The notes beneath the pieces were generated by a model that was not told where the DNA came from, searched no databases, and worked only from the letters and a program-made list of their open reading frames with translations. From Chloroflexota bacterium (GTDB lineage Bacteria; Chloroflexota; Chloroflexia; QHBQ01), in the NCBI GenBank assembly GCA_025355955.1, contig JANXYP010000218.1, forward strand, positions 1 through 41,422: a stretch of 41,422 nucleotides of DNA, read 5' to 3'. Both the position numbers and the translations under genes were made by a program. Of the stretch, positions 39,402 to 41,422 are shown piece by piece. Numbering within the stretch: the first letter of the stretch is position 1; each line of letters opens with the position of its first letter.

Positions 39402-40264
39402 TACCGGGGCGGCCCTTGGTGAATACGCTGGCGCACATCGTCAGCGCTACTCTCCCACGGCAGCAAACCTTCGCTCCACCAGGTTGCGCCTGCCTCGGCA
39501 AGCGCCGCGACATAGCTGGCGGCTTTGATGGGATCGTCTGCGAGGGTGCTACCGCCCAGGTAGATGTCGAAGGGAGCATCGCTGCTGCGCTCTTGCTTGA
39601 AGAACTCTACCATCTCGCGCACTGCCTGGGGGGTGAATTCGCCGAAGTTCGGTGCCAGCGGGGCATAGCCATCCCAGCGGGCAGCGCGGCGGGCGGGGTT
39701 CTTCAGCGGCCATGTGCCAGCCACCCAGATGGGGATACGTGGCTGTTGCAGGCTGGCTGGCATAAACCTGGTATCGCTTACATGATAGTGGTTGCCATGA
39801 TAGCTGAACTGTTCACCGCGCCATAGGCCACTGATGATGTCAAGCTCCTCGTCCAACATTGCGGCGCGCACCTTCGGGTCGGTCGGCAGGTCAAAGTTGC
39901 CGAACTCAGCCGCATCGAAGTTGGCAGATCCACCACCGATGCCTACCCCAAAAATCAATCGCCCATTGGAGAGATGGTCGAGGGTGACGGTTTCACGTGC
40001 AACTTTCCAGGGGTGGCGACGGGGGAGCGGCGTAACCATCGGGCCGATTTTGATGCGGCTGGTGCGGTCCGCAACCAGGGCAAGGGTGATCCAGGGGTCG
40101 GCATGAGATTGCGGGTCGCCGTTGGCTTCAGGAAAGGGCCACTGTATATGGTCCCAGATGAAGAAGCCATCCCAGCCGCTCTCCTCGGCCTCGTGGGCCA
40201 GGTCTGCAACCAGCCGGGGGTCATGGTAAGGGCCGAAGTTGGGGATGTTGAAAGCGAATTGCAT
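39401..40264 (-). CDS. LLM class flavin-dependent oxidoreductase
   Basis: 287 residues from ATG 40264 (AGGAG upstream). It is a luciferase-like TIM barrel: FAFNIPNFGPYHDPRLVADLAHEAEESGWDGFFIWDHIQWP, PWITLALVADRTSRIKIGPMVTPLPRRHPWKVARETVTLDHLSNGRLIFGVGIGG and IPIWVAGTWPLKNPARRAARWDGYAPL. Enzymes of this class use FMN or, often in Chloroflexota and Actinobacteria, F420 to reduce or oxygenate organic substrates. The substrate cannot be predicted. It has an extended -10 promoter embedded in a large inverted repeat that also spans the start codon. The nitroreductase gene upstream is probably a separate unit. Confidence 0.93.
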   Translation of the reverse strand: MQFAFNIPNFGPYHDPRLVADLAHEAEESGWDGFFIWDHIQWPFPEANGDPQSHADPWITLALVADRTSRIKIGPMVTPLPRRHPWKVARETVTLDHLSNGRLIFGVGIGGGSANFDAAEFGNFDLPTDPKVRAAMLDEELDIISGLWRGEQFSYHGNHYHVSDTRFMPASLQQPRIPIWVAGTWPLKNPARRAARWDGYAPLAPNFGEFTPQAVREMVEFFKQERSSDAPFDIYLGGSTLADDPIKAASYVAALAEAGATWWSEGLLPWESSADDVRQRIHQGPPR

Positions 40265-40318
40265 ATTATGCTGCTCCTTTCGCGAATAAAAGGGCTAACC
40301 GACAGGAGCAGCATTATA
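40264..40318 (-). promoter_or_regulatory. Inverted repeat joining the LLM -10 and ribosome site
   Basis: AGGAGCAGCATTATA (40304-40318) and TATTATGCTGCTCCT (40264-40278) pair at 14 of 15 positions over a 25-nt loop. One arm holds the -10 (TATAAT, 40318-40313, with TGC before it), the other the AGGAG and first base of the ATG. It acts either as paired operators or, if transcription starts upstream, as an RNA hairpin hiding the ribosome site. Confidence 0.55.
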
Positions 40319-40377
40319 GCACAGATGGGCTGATAACGTGGCAGATTTGTAAGGCTAAAGATGTATGTTTGGTGAGC

Positions 40378-40968
40378 TTACCAACCCTCATGGTGCAGAT
40401 ACACCGCATCAGCCACGCGCCCACGCTTGAGCGAGGGTGAACGCTTGTCCGGCGCAGGGTGGCCGATAGGGATAACCCCAACCGGAGTCCACTCTGCAGG
40501 GATGCCTAGCAACGAGCGTAGCCCATCGGGGTCGAACACGCCCGCGAAGCCTGCTGCCAGCCCTTCGTCCACCACCCCCAGCAGCAGCACCATCACCGCG
40601 CAGCCCACATCCATGTGCCAGTAGGGTACGGGCCACACTATCTCCTCCTCGCCGGGCGCTTTTTTGTCCGGCTCATTGTAGCGGCGATGGTAGGCGGCTT
40701 CGCTGGTGCAGGGTATCACCTGCACGGGAGCCTGCGAAATCCAGGGGCCATAACCGCCGGTGTCGTAATCCTCCTCACCACAGATTTTGGCGACCTGCTT
40801 GCGTATCTGCGGGTCGCTGACGATGATGAACGCCTGCCCCTGGGTAAACCCGGCGCTGGGCGCGTGGCGGGCCAGCTCCACCAGTTTGTCTATAATCGCC
40901 GGGTCTACCGGCTCATCGGTGAACTGGCGCACCATGCGCCGTTTGAGTACAGCATCAGTAAAATCCAT
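40378..40968 (-). CDS. Nitroreductase family protein
   Basis: 196 residues from ATG 40968 with GGGAAGG 5 nt upstream. MDFTDAVLKRRMVRQFTDEPVDPAIIDKLVELARHAPSAGFTQGQAFIIVSD has the RRxxRxF and APSAxxxQ FMN-contact motifs of nitroreductases. WHMDVGCAVMVLLLGVVDEGLAAGFAGVFDPDGLRSLLGIPAEWTPVGVIPIGHP is the second half, with the usual VGVIPIGHP FMN strand. The mid insert (YDTGGYGPWISQAPVQVIPC...YHRRYNEPDKKAPGEEEIVWPVPYW) covers the active site. It reduces nitro compounds, quinones or other acceptors with NAD(P)H or F420H2 as donor, acting as a homodimer. Confidence 0.93.
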   Translation of the reverse strand: MDFTDAVLKRRMVRQFTDEPVDPAIIDKLVELARHAPSAGFTQGQAFIIVSDPQIRKQVAKICGEEDYDTGGYGPWISQAPVQVIPCTSEAAYHRRYNEPDKKAPGEEEIVWPVPYWHMDVGCAVMVLLLGVVDEGLAAGFAGVFDPDGLRSLLGIPAEWTPVGVIPIGHPAPDKRSPSLKRGRVADAVYLHHEGW

Positions 40969-41033
40969 AACCTTCCCATCTCCCTAACCCTCTCCCCGGT
41001 GGGGCGAGGGGATTTGATGACCCTCTCCCTAAC

Positions 41034-41422
41034 CCTCTCCCTGGCAGGGAGAGGCTTTTTGCCCCAATCATTCCCCTTACATTGGTGCTAGGGGAGATTC
41101 ACCCTCACCAAACCTCTCCCTAGAAGGGAGAGGCTTTTTGCCGCGATCATTTCCCTGACATTGATGCGTGGCGAGATTTACCCTCACCAAACACCCACAG
41201 GGAACCCGCAAGGGGTTTCTCCCTGGCAGGGAGAGGCTTTTTGCCGCGATCATTTCCCTGACATTGGTGCTAGGCGAGATTCACCCTCACCAAACCTCTC
41301 CCTGCAGGAAGAGGCTTTTTGCCGCGATCATTTCCCTGACATTGGTGCTAGGGGAGATTCACCCTCACCAAACCTCTCCCTACAGGAAGAGGCTTTTTGC
41401 CGCAATCATTTCCCCTTACATT
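41034..41422. repeat. Tandem array of terminator-like hairpin units, continuing past the window
   Basis: Units of 78-79 bp begin with ATTGGTGCTAGG at 41081, 41160 (variant), 41263, 41341 and 41420; one unit is lengthened to 103 bp by an insert. Each contains a CCTCTCCCT...AGGGAGAGG-type stem followed by CTTTTTGCC. A similar CCCTCTCC hairpin lies at 40983-41012. The T run follows plus-strand stems, although no plus-strand gene precedes it. Confidence 0.85.

Noticed and set aside
41034-41422. Possible CRISPR array
   Set aside because: Units are 78-79 bp and similar throughout; there are no short conserved repeats alternating with unique spacers.

Overview
The window looks like a chromosomal contig of a Chloroflexota-type bacterium. 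This is inferred from gene content: a F420/LLM oxidoreductase, a RodZ-like protein with a Thr/Pro-rich linker, SLH-anchored surface proteins, B12-dependent methylmalonyl-CoA mutase with MeaB, Thr/Pro-rich lipoprotein linkers, and many TAGGGGCG...CGCCCTA hairpin repeats. No rRNA, tRNA or CRISPR array was recognised. Most genes are GC-rich. Two stretches (about 10980-12830 and 30790-32210) are visibly more AT-rich, use different codons, and hold defence-like genes.

Layout. 1-465: 5' part of an adenine DNA methyltransferase with a strong promoter. 931-2022: divergent HxlR regulator and NAD(P)-binding reductase sharing one -35 hexamer. 2194-3104: two coupled DUF4491-type membrane proteins. 3576-6536: rpsO-pnp. 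6685-9113: lipoprotein, RodZ-like protein, YajQ. 9378-10817: rimO. 10834-12827: AT-rich AAA ATPase plus TOPRIM-like pair. 12764-15112: phospholipid operon (CDP-alcohol phosphatidyltransferase, HAD-IB phosphatase, GDPD). 15530-17275: secreted seven-blade propeller with three SLH domains. 17583-23248: ROK regulator plus sugar ABC importer without its ATPase. 23380-26684: AI-2E permease plus GT-C-like membrane protein. 26988-30770: CvpA-like protein, M24 peptidase, GPDPase-type membrane protein. 30788-32124: truncated DUF4276 gene and a frameshifted HEPN-like gene. 32294-36261: methylmalonyl-CoA mutase locus (large subunit, DUF559 nuclease, B12 subunit, MeaB). 36502-40968: YhfC-like protein, SLH/fibre protein, LLM oxidoreductase, nitroreductase. 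41034-end: tandem array of terminator-like hairpins.

Functionally the window joins housekeeping RNA and translation genes (rpsO, pnp, rimO), sugar uptake under ROK control, propionate/methylmalonyl-CoA metabolism, phospholipid turnover and surface display, with scattered defence genes in various states of decay. Three repeat classes run through it: about two dozen REP-like hairpins with covarying stems, twelve short heptanucleotide tandem repeats whose sequence differs by locus while the 7-bp period does not, and a C/G-rich hairpin class. Some of these lie inside reading frames and are translated.
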